A stretch of 64,000 nt of DNA, taken from assembly GCA_028293625.1 (NCBI GenBank), contig JAQGOL010000037.1:124001-188000 (forward strand). The letters run 5' to 3'. The notes below the pieces were generated by a model. It saw only the letters and a list, made by a program, of their open reading frames with translations, ran no database searches and was not told where the DNA came from. Each line of letters starts with the position of its first letter. The stretch's first letter is position 1. The position numbers were made by a program, and so were the translations under genes. The stretch comes from Chthoniobacteraceae bacterium. Lineage in GTDB: Bacteria > Verrucomicrobiota > Verrucomicrobiia > Chthoniobacterales > Chthoniobacteraceae. Shown here piece by piece: positions 8,222 through 16,092 of the stretch.

Positions 8222-10714
8222 ATGAAGCGCCTGATACTTTGTTCCGCCCTTTTGCTGATGTGCAGAGCAGGGGCTCATGCGCAGTTTGGCAATTTTGATG
8301 ACATTCCCATCGAGATTGATTCGGAAGAAAAGAGCTTTGATAAGAGCATCGCGACGGCGGATAAAAATGTCGTCATCCGTTACGGCGAGATCGTGATTTA
8401 TTCTGATCACGCCCAATACAACCCCGAGACAAGGGATATTTTGGTCAGCGGCAATGTTCGCATTTACCGCGAAGGACGTCTTTTTACGGGCGAACGGGCC
8501 ATTTACAATCTTGAGACCAAGCAGCTCAGCGCCTCGGATTTTCGCGGCGAGTTTTTTCCCTTCAAGTTTGCGGGCGACTCGCTCAACACGCTTGGACCGA
8601 AGGGTTACCTGGTAAAAAACGGAATTTTCACGACAAGCGACAGTTCCCGGCCCGACTACTCGATTCGCGCGAGGACGGTGAAGGTCTACCCCAAGGATCA
8701 CATTGTGTTTAGCAATGTTAAGGTCTTCATTGGGCGCACGCAGGTCTTCTGGTTTCCGTATCTTTACCAGTCGCTGGTAAAGGATCAGGGCTTTCTGATT
8801 ACGCCCGGCTACTCGAGCTCACTCGGCGCGTTTTTACTGGGCCAGTATGGATTTCCATTGGGCGAGACGACCGCCAAATTCCGGCTCGATCTTTTTGCAA
8901 ACCGCGGAGTGGGCACGGGATTTGAGACGCGCTGGGACGACAAGTTAACGGAGGCAGCAGAGCCGACAGTTGAAAAATCGGTTACCAAGGGGACCGATAA
9001 AGGAAACTGGGGCCGGTTCCGCAGTTATTACATCAACGACGCAAAGCCCGGCACCAATAAGACGGCACTGGCGCGGGAGGATATCGATCCGAGCCGATAC
9101 CGGGTTTCGCTTCAGACGCGCACCTATCTGACGGAGGATATTTACGCGACCATCGACATTAACAAGCTCAGTGACGCGCGCTTTTTACAGGATTTCGAGC
9201 CGGGCGAATTTCGCACCAACCCGAATCCGGACAACGCGATCTCGATCACCAAATGGGACGAAAATTACACGGCGACGTTGACGGCCCGAAAGAACCTGAA
9301 CGAGGAAGTCTTCGATCAGACCGAGCGGCTTCCTGAAGGGGCGCTTGATATCAAAAGGCGCCCGCTTTTTGGGAGTCGTTTCTTTTACGATGGCGAAACG
9401 AGCGCGGGCTTTTACCGGCGCAACTTTGCCGGCGGTGCACTGGTGAGTGATTACGACACGTTCCGGGCGGATACCTTCCATCAGATCTCGTATCCGAATA
9501 CCTATTTTGGCTGGCTCTCAGTGGTGCCGCGGGCCGGGGTGCGCGGAACTTATTACGCAAACACCGGTTTTTACGAGACGATCACCACGACGTTTCCGAC
9601 CACGACGGTCACCACGATCATCCCTGGCACGACCAGCACCACCGTGACCAACGGAACAACGGTGATCACCACCGAATCGCGTCATACCAGTACCAGTCGA
9701 TCGAGCACGGGCGATGTGCGAACCACGGTTGAGAAAAACAATGCCACTGAAAGCGGCACGACTTCCAACACTTCGAAGTCGTCCAAAACCGAAACCCGGC
9801 TCGTCAGGGAAGGCTCGCTTTTCAGGCCTGTGGTCAACGCAGGGGTGGAGGCGTCGTTCAAGTTGTCGCGCGCTTTTGAGCAGGTCCAATCCCGCGCCCT
9901 GGGCCTTGATGGATTGCGCCACATCGTCCAGCCGTATGCAAATCTCTCGTTTGTCTACAGCGGCGAGGATCCGGTCAATATCCTGCAGTTCGACCGGCTT
10001 AATCGTTCCACCCAACTGCCGCCCATCGATTTTCCGCAGTTCAACACAATCGACTCCATCGATAACTGGAGCATTCTCCGCTTGGGGGTGCGCAATCGGC
10101 TCCAAACCCGGCGCGACAACATCACCCTCAACTGGCTGGAAATGGACACGTTTTTTGACGTGAACATCGATCGCCCGCAATTCGTGGGCGATGTCGCCCC
10201 CGATACCGGCACCTTTTCCAACGTCTTCAACCGGATCCGGTTCTCTCCATTACCCTGGGTGAATCTGACACTCGATTCGCAGATTCCTTTGCTTGACCAG
10301 GGATTTACCGAGGTCAACACAGCGCTCAATTTCCTGGTCAACGAGAACCTTTCGCTGACGGTTGGAAACCGCTATCTGAGCGGCGACCCTGTCATTAAAT
10401 CGAGCAGCCTTTTAACCATGGGCGGTTACCTAAGGCTCAATGATAACTGGGCGATCGGCGCCCGTGGCCAGTATGAATTTGAAACCAGCCTCCTCGAATC
10501 GCAACGGTATGAAATCCATCGTGATCTTTCGAGCTGGGTCGCCTCTTTTGGCTTTGTCGTCATCAATAACCGAAACGAAACGACAGGCCGCACGGTGAGC
10601 GACTACGGCCTCACACTCACCTTTACCTTAAAGGATCTCCCTGCCGTGCGGATCCCCCTCGCACTCGATCCTGATAGTCTCGCGGGCGGCGGCGGCTCCG
10701 GTAAAAACCGTTAG
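8222..10714 (+). CDS. LptD/OstA-like outer-membrane protein
   Basis: An 830-residue protein from the ATG at 8222, with a signal peptide ending near AGAHA-Q. An OstA/LptA-like region follows (about 25-130: NVVIRYGEIVIYSDHAQYN, ILVSGNVRIYREGRLFTGE, ERAIYNLETKQL), then the LptD core (VKVFIGRTQVFWFPYLYQS) and a long beta-barrel with alternating aromatic strands up to the C-terminus. LptD inserts lipopolysaccharide into the outer leaflet, so this gene points to an LPS-type outer membrane. About residues 451-526 are an unusual Thr/Ser-rich low-complexity stretch, probably an extracellular loop. The protein lacks obvious paired cysteines of the E. coli type. It could be a divergent LptD paralogue rather than the essential copy, since verrucomicrobial genomes may carry more than one. 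Confidence 0.75.
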   Translation: MKRLILCSALLLMCRAGAHAQFGNFDDIPIEIDSEEKSFDKSIATADKNVVIRYGEIVIYSDHAQYNPETRDILVSGNVRIYREGRLFTGERAIYNLETKQLSASDFRGEFFPFKFAGDSLNTLGPKGYLVKNGIFTTSDSSRPDYSIRARTVKVYPKDHIVFSNVKVFIGRTQVFWFPYLYQSLVKDQGFLITPGYSSSLGAFLLGQYGFPLGETTAKFRLDLFANRGVGTGFETRWDDKLTEAAEPTVEKSVTKGTDKGNWGRFRSYYINDAKPGTNKTALAREDIDPSRYRVSLQTRTYLTEDIYATIDINKLSDARFLQDFEPGEFRTNPNPDNAISITKWDENYTATLTARKNLNEEVFDQTERLPEGALDIKRRPLFGSRFFYDGETSAGFYRRNFAGGALVSDYDTFRADTFHQISYPNTYFGWLSVVPRAGVRGTYYANTGFYETITTTFPTTTVTTIIPGTTSTTVTNGTTVITTESRHTSTSRSSTGDVRTTVEKNNATESGTTSNTSKSSKTETRLVREGSLFRPVVNAGVEASFKLSRAFEQVQSRALGLDGLRHIVQPYANLSFVYSGEDPVNILQFDRLNRSTQLPPIDFPQFNTIDSIDNWSILRLGVRNRLQTRRDNITLNWLEMDTFFDVNIDRPQFVGDVAPDTGTFSNVFNRIRFSPLPWVNLTLDSQIPLLDQGFTEVNTALNFLVNENLSLTVGNRYLSGDPVIKSSSLLTMGGYLRLNDNWAIGARGQYEFETSLLESQRYEIHRDLSSWVASFGFVVINNRNETTGRTVSDYGLTLTFTLKDLPAVRIPLALDPDSLAGGGGSGKNR

Positions 10715-10840
10715 TCGCGGCGCCAGGCCCTGGGAATGGCGTTTGTCCAGCGGCGCGGAGGACGATGACCGTCGCACGCTTGGTTGAATTATTTTGATCG
10801 GGGTTGTCTCAATGGTTCGCCATTTGCTATTTCAGGGCAA

Positions 10841-12154
10841 ATGCAGCCCCCTTCCCGCCGCCCCCTCGAAGCAGTCATCCGTGACCAAGACGGCCGACAA
10901 ATCGCGCGTTGCCTGATTCAACGAGGCCGGTATGTCATCGGCCAGGATTGGAAAAACGAGATCATCGTCGATCATCCCACGGTTTCTGTTAAGCATGCGC
11001 GCCTTACGGTGGAAACCGAGACGAGCTTTTTTATCGAGGATCTCGAAAGCGCCAACGGAACCACAGTCGACGGCCAGCCAACCGAGGGCGCCGTCGCAAT
11101 TTCACTCGATAACCGAGTGGAACTGGGCGGCACGATCCTTGAATTTCAACGCTGCGGACTGCCTGCGGCGGTTTTTGAATTATTGCCAGAAGCCTTCCTG
11201 CGCAAGAACCGCTACAACATGGGCGAGATTGTCGTCCAGGGAAGCACCAGCACCATCATTGAAGCATACGACACCTCGCTCTGCCGAAGTCTGGCAATCA
11301 AGGTGATGCGTCCCGAAAGTCAGTGCCGGCTGGAAAATGTCCTGCGATTTGTTCGCGAAGCCCAGATCAGCAGCCAGATCCAGCACCCGGGCGTGCTTCC
11401 AATTTACGAACTCAATCTTGACCCGCAGAGTCAGCTTTTTTACACGACCCGTTTTGTGGAAGGCGACTCGTTGGCTACCATCCTGGACGCCGTGGCTGCC
11501 ACGCCGCCTTCCACGGTTCCACCGCATACGTTACGCTCGCTGCTGCTCATTTTCGGAAAGGTCTGCGATACACTCGCTTTTGCCCATTCCCTCGGAGTCA
11601 TTCACTGCTGCCTGCGCCCGGAATGCATCAGCGTAGGCGCGTATGGCGAGGTGTTTGTCAATCAATGGGGACTGGCCAAAGTCACCGACGTCGATGCCAA
11701 CGGCGAGCCGCTGCGCGCGCCGCTGAACGTGGCGCCGACAAACGCATGGCCGGCCGTGAGCCCCTTCACCGCTCCGGAAGTCGCCACCGAAGCGATCGAG
11801 GAAGTCAGCGCCCGCAGCGATATTTATGCGTTGGGCGCGATCCTTTACCGCATCCTGACATTGAGCGATCCGATGACCCCCACCGAGGAGAGAGGAATCC
11901 TTGAAATGGTGTTAAGCAACTCGATCAAACCAATCAGCAGCTTCAAGGAAGCGCTCCCCCATTATCCCGGTGGAAACATTCCCGAAACACTCGCTTCGCT
12001 TGCCACTCGCGCCATGAGTTACAAGCCGGAAGATCGTCCTTTGAGCGTTTCAAGATTCCGCCACGAGATCACCAGTTTTGAAAATGGAACCCCGGCCGGC
12101 GAACCCGGACTATGGAAACACTTCAGCGGTTTGCTTGGGGCTGCCCGGAACTAA
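10841..12154 (+). CDS. FHA domain protein with degenerate Ser/Thr kinase domain (pseudokinase)
   Basis: 437 residues from the ATG at 10841 (the frame is also open from 10784). Residues about 10-105 are a forkhead-associated domain, which binds phosphothreonine: GRYVIGQD, SVKHARL, ANGTTVDG. Residues about 125-430 are a protein-kinase fold. The VAIK-type lysine (K154, LAIKVM) and the helix-C glutamate (E173, REAQI) are kept. The HRD motif reads H-C-C (255-257), the catalytic-loop Asn is C262, and the DFG-type Asp is Q275 in QWGLAK. The glycine loop is also reduced. Catalysis is therefore unlikely, and I infer a phosphopeptide-reading scaffold or regulator. No transmembrane segment is seen. It lies 126 bases after the LptD-like gene. 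Confidence 0.82.
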   Translation: MQPPSRRPLEAVIRDQDGRQIARCLIQRGRYVIGQDWKNEIIVDHPTVSVKHARLTVETETSFFIEDLESANGTTVDGQPTEGAVAISLDNRVELGGTILEFQRCGLPAAVFELLPEAFLRKNRYNMGEIVVQGSTSTIIEAYDTSLCRSLAIKVMRPESQCRLENVLRFVREAQISSQIQHPGVLPIYELNLDPQSQLFYTTRFVEGDSLATILDAVAATPPSTVPPHTLRSLLLIFGKVCDTLAFAHSLGVIHCCLRPECISVGAYGEVFVNQWGLAKVTDVDANGEPLRAPLNVAPTNAWPAVSPFTAPEVATEAIEEVSARSDIYALGAILYRILTLSDPMTPTEERGILEMVLSNSIKPISSFKEALPHYPGGNIPETLASLATRAMSYKPEDRPLSVSRFRHEITSFENGTPAGEPGLWKHFSGLLGAARN

Positions 12155-12175
12155 AAAACTCACGATTCAGGCCGC

Positions 12176-12454
12176 CTATTCGGCCCCCTCCAGTATCGTG
12201 AGACAATCCGCGGCGCGGTCAATCGACGCTGTGCACGAACCGAGCACGGCCGCGCGGCATTCCACCAGGAAATTGGTGAGGTGGTCGCTGTGGACACGGG
12301 CGCGGATACATTCCTCACGATTCAAAACCGACTGAACGTCATGCACGAGCGCGATGATGATTGCGTAAATCCGCCAGTTATCGGGATCCCGCGCCGTTCG
12401 CAGTGAAGCGATCAGGGCCCGCAGATTTTCTGTATATGTTCTGTCGTATCTCAT
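12176..12454 (-). CDS. Small hypothetical protein
   Basis: A 92-residue frame starting at the ATG at 12454 (the open frame reaches 12604, but the upstream part is Arg-rich and not protein-like). The peptide is mostly helical by composition (TENLRALIASLRTARDP, WRIYAIIIALVHDVQSVL, DHLTNFLVECRAAVLG) with a hydrophobic middle but no clear signal peptide. It converges on the FHA gene with 21 bases between the stops. I do not recognise a family. An A-rich stretch sits just upstream of the start. Coding status is uncertain, but the balanced amino-acid mix is better than in the other short frames nearby. Confidence 0.45.
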   Translation of the reverse strand: MRYDRTYTENLRALIASLRTARDPDNWRIYAIIIALVHDVQSVLNREECIRARVHSDHLTNFLVECRAAVLGSCTASIDRAADCLTILEGAE

Positions 12455-12961
12455 TTTTTTTGAGGAAACAGAACGTAAGCAATTCACCTGCCAAAATCCG
12501 TTCAACATGCCACGCCGGGCTGCACTATAACGTGACAAGGCAGCACCCCGACCAAAGTGATTTTTCCTGAATGAATAGTCCAGCGCTCTTCGATTCATTA
12601 TCAACCAAGCGTTAAATCCTCTTTAGCGGAACAAAAAGTGCACATTTATCCGGTTGGGATACAATCTATCCAACAATGTATATAAACTATCCTAAAAATA
12701 TTTATGCAACGGCGTAAATGGACGATCGTTTTATCCGGTCTTGGCGCGCAGCTTGGGTTGTCTTTAAGCGCAGCCTCTGAAACGGCGCGCGATCTGGCGA
12801 CTTGCCAATCCCGGTAGAAGCCACCCTTGCCATCGGTGCCTGCCGCTCGAGTTGCCATTCCCCTCTTTAGTCGTGCAATTCCTCGAAGGGCGCAGCATCT
12901 GCCCAATATGAATGGCAAGCGATTAAAACGCTTTTCCGATCTAACAGCATCAAAAATACAC
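12455..12961. other. Intergenic stretch without a supported gene
   Basis: About 500 bases between two divergent short genes. The middle (about 12640-12720) is AT-rich, with runs such as tatataaac, and may hold promoters, but I could not pair a good -35 with a -10. An open frame of 109 codons on the minus strand has an implausible composition and no recognisable motif. Nothing else seen. Confidence 0.4.
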
Positions 12962-13438
12962 ATGAACAAAGTCACACCATTTCTCTCGTTCGACGGGCAA
13001 GCTGAGGAAGCGGCCCGATTCTACGTCTCGCTACTGCCGGACTCGCGGATCGACCGGGTGACAGAGTCGCCAATGGACACGCCGGGCGGCACCGCTGGCA
13101 CGGTTCTTATCGTCGAGTTCACGCTCGCCGGCACCCCATACATCGCGCTGAACACGCCGGGATTCTCATTCACCGAGGCCGTCTCGTTCCTGATCGCCTG
13201 CGCGAACCAAGCTGAGACGGACCGGCTTTGGGCGGCGCTGACGGCCGACGGCGGCTCAGAAATTGCATGCGGCTGGCTTAAGGACCGCTGGGGCGTCTTC
13301 TGGCAAGTAACGCCGACCCGACTAATGGAACTGATCAAAGACCCCGACCGGGACCGCGCCCGTCGCGCAATGGAGGCAATGACGAAGATGATCAAGATCG
13401 ACATCGCCGAGGTGGAACGAGCCGCCGACGGCGCATAA
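12962..13438 (+). CDS. VOC/glyoxalase-fold protein (PhnB / 3-demethylubiquinone methyltransferase-like)
   Basis: A 158-residue protein of the VOC superfamily, PhnB-like branch: MNKVTPFLSFDGQAEEAARFY, TVLIVEFTLAGTPYIALN, SEIACGWLKDRWGVFWQVTP. This branch is typically annotated as 3-demethylubiquinone-9 3-methyltransferase-like, but most members have no proven enzyme activity; the fold binds a metal or small ligand in a paired beta-alpha-beta-beta-beta unit. The ATG at 12962 begins the conserved first strand; the frame is open from 12827, but those codons are not family-like. It sits isolated in a gene-poor patch. Function beyond the fold cannot be given. Confidence 0.82.
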   Translation: MNKVTPFLSFDGQAEEAARFYVSLLPDSRIDRVTESPMDTPGGTAGTVLIVEFTLAGTPYIALNTPGFSFTEAVSFLIACANQAETDRLWAALTADGGSEIACGWLKDRWGVFWQVTPTRLMELIKDPDRDRARRAMEAMTKMIKIDIAEVERAADGA

Positions 13439-13845
13439 GCAATTCGCCAAACCTGACCCTAGCGCTTCCGCGAACCAGTCAGGCGAACGGGTTTCCAGGG
13501 TTCAGAACGCTTTACTTCGCCCCGCGAGACGGAAAGCTTTAGGCATGAGTCGTCACTACTCGAATCTTGTGAACTCACGTTTTTTTTCGCTCGCGTTGAT
13601 CTTAGTCGCGTTGCTCGCTTCAGCTGGCGAGTCGGCCTAGCCACGCGACGCCGAGACCGTCGCGTTCATGCGGACACGCGGTCGAGGTACGAAGGGCTTT
13701 GGCAGCCGCCCGTGAACTTTTAGGCTACACGAGCTCAAACGCTCCTTCGGTATTGAAGATGCCCGCTTCGGCAACGTCAACTCGATGCCGGAGTCACTGT
13801 TCATCCAACTGCGCTCAATCAGGGTGTCCATTCAACCGGGCAAGC
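13439..13845. other. Intergenic stretch with possible gene remnants
   Basis: About 400 bases with no convincing gene. On the plus strand, 13545-13640 encodes 31 residues that look like an isolated signal peptide (SRFFSLALILVALLASAGESA) directly followed by TAG, and the same frame stays open for another 24 codons after that stop. This resembles a decayed secreted-protein gene. Minus-strand frames here are Arg/Ser-rich and show no family features. Confidence 0.35.
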
Positions 13846-14106
13846 TCAGAGTGTATATCCGGTGAAGTAACCTCCCTGATTGCGATTTCTCATCGCAGTA
13901 CAACTGATTCGATATAGTGGCTTATCGTCCGTGATGATAACATCATCAAGCTTACGGAACTCGCGCCCCAAGTAGCTTGTGATTGTAGAATTGATGCTGC
14001 CATCTGCGGAGACATTGAGCGAGATGCGCACGGTGGGCCGTCGCCGCTGCGCGCTAACTGGCGAAGCGAGCAGAGTTAAGAGCATTACAGGTAACACGTA
14101 TCGCAT
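13846..14106 (-). CDS. Small secreted protein, possibly C-terminally truncated
   Basis: 86 residues beginning with a textbook signal peptide (MRYVLPVMLLTLLASPVSA, cut before QRRRP). The mature part (VRISLNVSADG, SYLGREFRKLDDVIITDDKPLYRISCTA) looks like an alternating beta/alpha domain, and ends abruptly after GYFTGYTL. I do not know the family. The fold appears incomplete, because the sequence stops just after what looks like the start of a new strand, so a 3' truncation or frameshift is possible. Sequence downstream of the stop does not continue the protein in an obvious way. Confidence 0.55.
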   Translation of the reverse strand: MRYVLPVMLLTLLASPVSAQRRRPTVRISLNVSADGSINSTITSYLGREFRKLDDVIITDDKPLYRISCTAMRNRNQGGYFTGYTL

Positions 14107-14628
14107 AATGTTCAGATCGTGTGAGAAGCTGATATTTTATTGAACAGCAGCCGTCTTTTTCTGCCGCCCCTACGTGCGAACAGCCAATTGAGCGACGGCT
14201 GTATTTGGAGAGAAGATGCAGCCGCTTACCCTCTGGCGCTGAGGATTCGTGGTCATTGTTTAGATGATTGAAGCACTGACGACGGGAGAGCCAGCTCGAA
14301 AGAAAGATTTTGGATGGACAATTGCATCAGTGACGGTGGTGGGTGTGAAATTCCACAGTCTGCCGGCCTGCGAGCCACTCGCCTGTTCAGGAGCGAAATC
14401 GGTAAACATTAAAGGCCGTGGAGTGGTTTCCTGGCGACCGATTGCCGCCTTATCCACTCAACCACTCCCCTACCCGCAGCCATTCAAAACCAAAGCGTCA
14501 AGAAGTGCCAATTGCGAGCCAAGAGAGTGCGCATAATTGGCGCTTTTCATCCACGAATGACAAGAAATGAAAAAACGGGAACCGCCCGCAAATCCTCTCT
14601 CAATCAGCTTTCCGCGGAAAACGAAAAG
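14107..14628. other. Intergenic stretch without a supported gene
   Basis: About 520 bases between the small secreted protein and tRNA-Lys. Short overlapping frames exist on both strands (14260-14457 minus, 14264-14536 plus), but neither shows a family motif or a convincing start. I checked by eye for RNase P RNA, SRP RNA and tmRNA signature segments and saw none, and found no copy of the tRNA-Lys 3' end that would mark an attachment site. Confidence 0.4.
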
Positions 14629-14700
14629 TGGGTTGGGCGAGACTCGAACTCGCAACCAACGCCTTAAAAGGGCGCTGCTCTACCATTGAGCTACCAACCC
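14629..14700 (-). tRNA. tRNA-Lys (anticodon UUU)
   Basis: The minus strand folds into a full cloverleaf: acceptor stem GGGTTGG/CCAACCC with discriminator A, a D-arm around AGCTCAATGGTAGAGC, an anticodon stem GCGCC/GGCGT-type with loop CTTTTAA (anticodon TTT), and a T-arm GCGAG-TTCGAGT-CTCGC. No CCA is encoded. It borders a gene-poor patch on its 3' side. Confidence 0.95.
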
Positions 14701-14782
14701 CAATCCGTCGGGGAGCGCTGTAGATAGTTGAGCGCGAAAGGTGACGCAAGCAAATCTTCACGCTAGATTTCATTTCTCACCC

Positions 14783-15895
14783 ATGCGCCGATTTTTTGCC
14801 TTCAATTCCGCTGACAGAAAGCCGTTTTTCATTGCCGGCACGCTGCTGTTTTTAGCCATCGTTGCCGTCGCGTTTTTATCTCTGCGTGGAAAAAAAGCGC
14901 CGCCGAGCCGTGAATTAAGCACCCCGGTGTTTGCGCTCAACGTCCTTGGGTCCCATTCGCTTTATTTTAATGGGCCGGCCCGGCCATGGCTGCTGGCCGG
15001 CAAACCGGATTTGCTCACTGCGGAGGACAAGGACGAAAAATCCGAACGGAGCCGTGCGTTTGCGCAAGCGGTCCAGAGCCCGCCTCTTTTCAGGCAACTC
15101 GATCGGCGATACCGCTTTGATACACTCCTGATTGTCGGCGACCCAAGCCAGAGCCGCCCGTTGCTTGAACATTTGATGGAAACCCGTGATTGGGTCCTTG
15201 TATATCTTGATCACACGAGCCTGATCTTCAAAAGGAGTCCCGCGCCGGCGTGGGATCCGCGTCAATTGCAGGAACTGAGGGCAAAGTTCGCGGCTTCAAA
15301 AAACGAGGAAGCGACGTTCCTGGCACAGGCTGCCATTAAGATGCTGGCGATGCGGCTCTCGCAGCCTGCGAAAGAAATCCTCGATGAAGCCGAGAAGCTC
15401 GATCCCAAGGCGATCGACGTTTGGAGCGCGCTGGCAATCTACCGCACCAATCGCGGCGAGTGGGCGCTCGCCATGGCCAACGCGGACCGTGCCCTGGCCC
15501 TCGACAAGGATTTCCTGCCCGCGCTTGCCGCAAAAACGCAGATCTATTATTCGACGCACCGCTTTGATGAGGCGCTCACGCTTTGCACCCGGCTGCTCGC
15601 CGCGCGCCCCGATGATCCCGGCCTGCTTTTTTACAAAGCCAAGATCGCCCACGAACGGCACGCTTATAAAGACGAAGTCGCGGTGCTGCAAAAGCTGATC
15701 GCATTGGCCGAAGCCGAATCGCGGCCCAGCTCCGGTTACCGGATTTATTTGGGACAAGCGCATGCGGCGCAAAGCGAGGCGGAACCCGCCATTGAACAAT
15801 TCAGCCGTGCTCTGAAAGATCCGGATTTGCCAAAAGAACAGCGGGAGTTTGCCGCGGAGCTTCTCGCGCAAATCAAGAAAAGAAGCGGATTATAG
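14783..15895 (+). CDS. Membrane-anchored TPR protein
   Basis: About 370 residues from the ATG at 14783. One N-terminal transmembrane helix (FFIAGTLLFLAIVAVAFLSL, about 13-32) anchors the protein. A linker domain of unknown type follows (about 45-165), then tetratricopeptide repeats to the end (AKEILDEAEKLDPKAIDVWS, ALAMANADRALALDKDFLPA, EALTLCTRLLAARPDDPGL, EPAIEQFSRALKDPDLPKEQ). TPRs mediate protein-protein contacts, often in envelope assembly. Topology suggests the repeats lie outside the cytoplasm. It lies directly upstream of the nusA leader but is probably a separate transcription unit, since a promoter and terminator intervene. Partner unknown. Confidence 0.75.
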   Translation: MRRFFAFNSADRKPFFIAGTLLFLAIVAVAFLSLRGKKAPPSRELSTPVFALNVLGSHSLYFNGPARPWLLAGKPDLLTAEDKDEKSERSRAFAQAVQSPPLFRQLDRRYRFDTLLIVGDPSQSRPLLEHLMETRDWVLVYLDHTSLIFKRSPAPAWDPRQLQELRAKFAASKNEEATFLAQAAIKMLAMRLSQPAKEILDEAEKLDPKAIDVWSALAIYRTNRGEWALAMANADRALALDKDFLPALAAKTQIYYSTHRFDEALTLCTRLLAARPDDPGLLFYKAKIAHERHAYKDEVAVLQKLIALAEAESRPSSGYRIYLGQAHAAQSEAEPAIEQFSRALKDPDLPKEQREFAAELLAQIKKRSGL

Positions 15896-15981
15896 GCGGC
15901 CGGATAAAGCGGCTGGAGGGCTAACGCAAATCCGGGGACTATGCCTGACACGCGCCAATCGCACCGTGTCGAACTCGCTCC

Positions 15982-16010
15982 TTGACGCTTGTTTTCACGG
16001 CTCCTATATT
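15982..16010 (+). promoter_or_regulatory. Sigma70-type promoter for the nusA cluster
   Basis: The -35 box TTGACG (15982-15987, 5 of 6 to consensus) and the -10 box TATATT (16005-16010, 5 of 6) are 17 bases apart. Transcription should begin near 16017, about 70 bases before nusA. It lies after the stop of the TPR gene and is the best promoter match I found in the window. Confidence 0.8.
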
Positions 16011-16032
16011 GCCAACTGCACTCCGAATCAAA

Positions 16033-16092
16033 ATGAAGTGGGATTCACACCCCCACTTTTTTTTGTCCCTCGAAGCTTGTGCCATTTTATGA
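16033..16092 (+). CDS. Putative 19-codon leader peptide upstream of nusA
   Basis: A short frame, MKWDSHPHFFLSLEACAIL, starts 16 bases after the predicted transcription start, runs right through the intrinsic terminator hairpin, and its TGA stop overlaps the nusA ATG as ATGA. The position and overlap suggest translational coupling and a ribosome-position effect on the hairpin. No Shine-Dalgarno motif precedes it, as is common for genes in this window. Seen directly: frame, overlap and hairpin. Inferred: that it is translated and regulatory. Confidence 0.45.
   Translation: MKWDSHPHFFLSLEACAIL
16036..16064 (+). terminator. Intrinsic terminator hairpin in the nusA leader
   Basis: The stem AAGTGGG (16036-16042) pairs with CCCACTT (16052-16058) around a nine-base loop, followed by an eight-T run (16057-16064). 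It is 26 bases after the predicted -10 box and 25 bases before the nusA ATG, so the cluster transcript must read through it. A weaker competing pairing (GAATC at 16025-16029 with GATTC at 16042-16046) would break the stem. It may act as an attenuator, or may end transcripts from the TPR gene. Confidence 0.75.

Noticed and set aside
14629-14700. Possible phage attachment site at the tRNA-Lys 3' end
   Set aside because: No integrase gene and no second copy of the tRNA end were found in the window.
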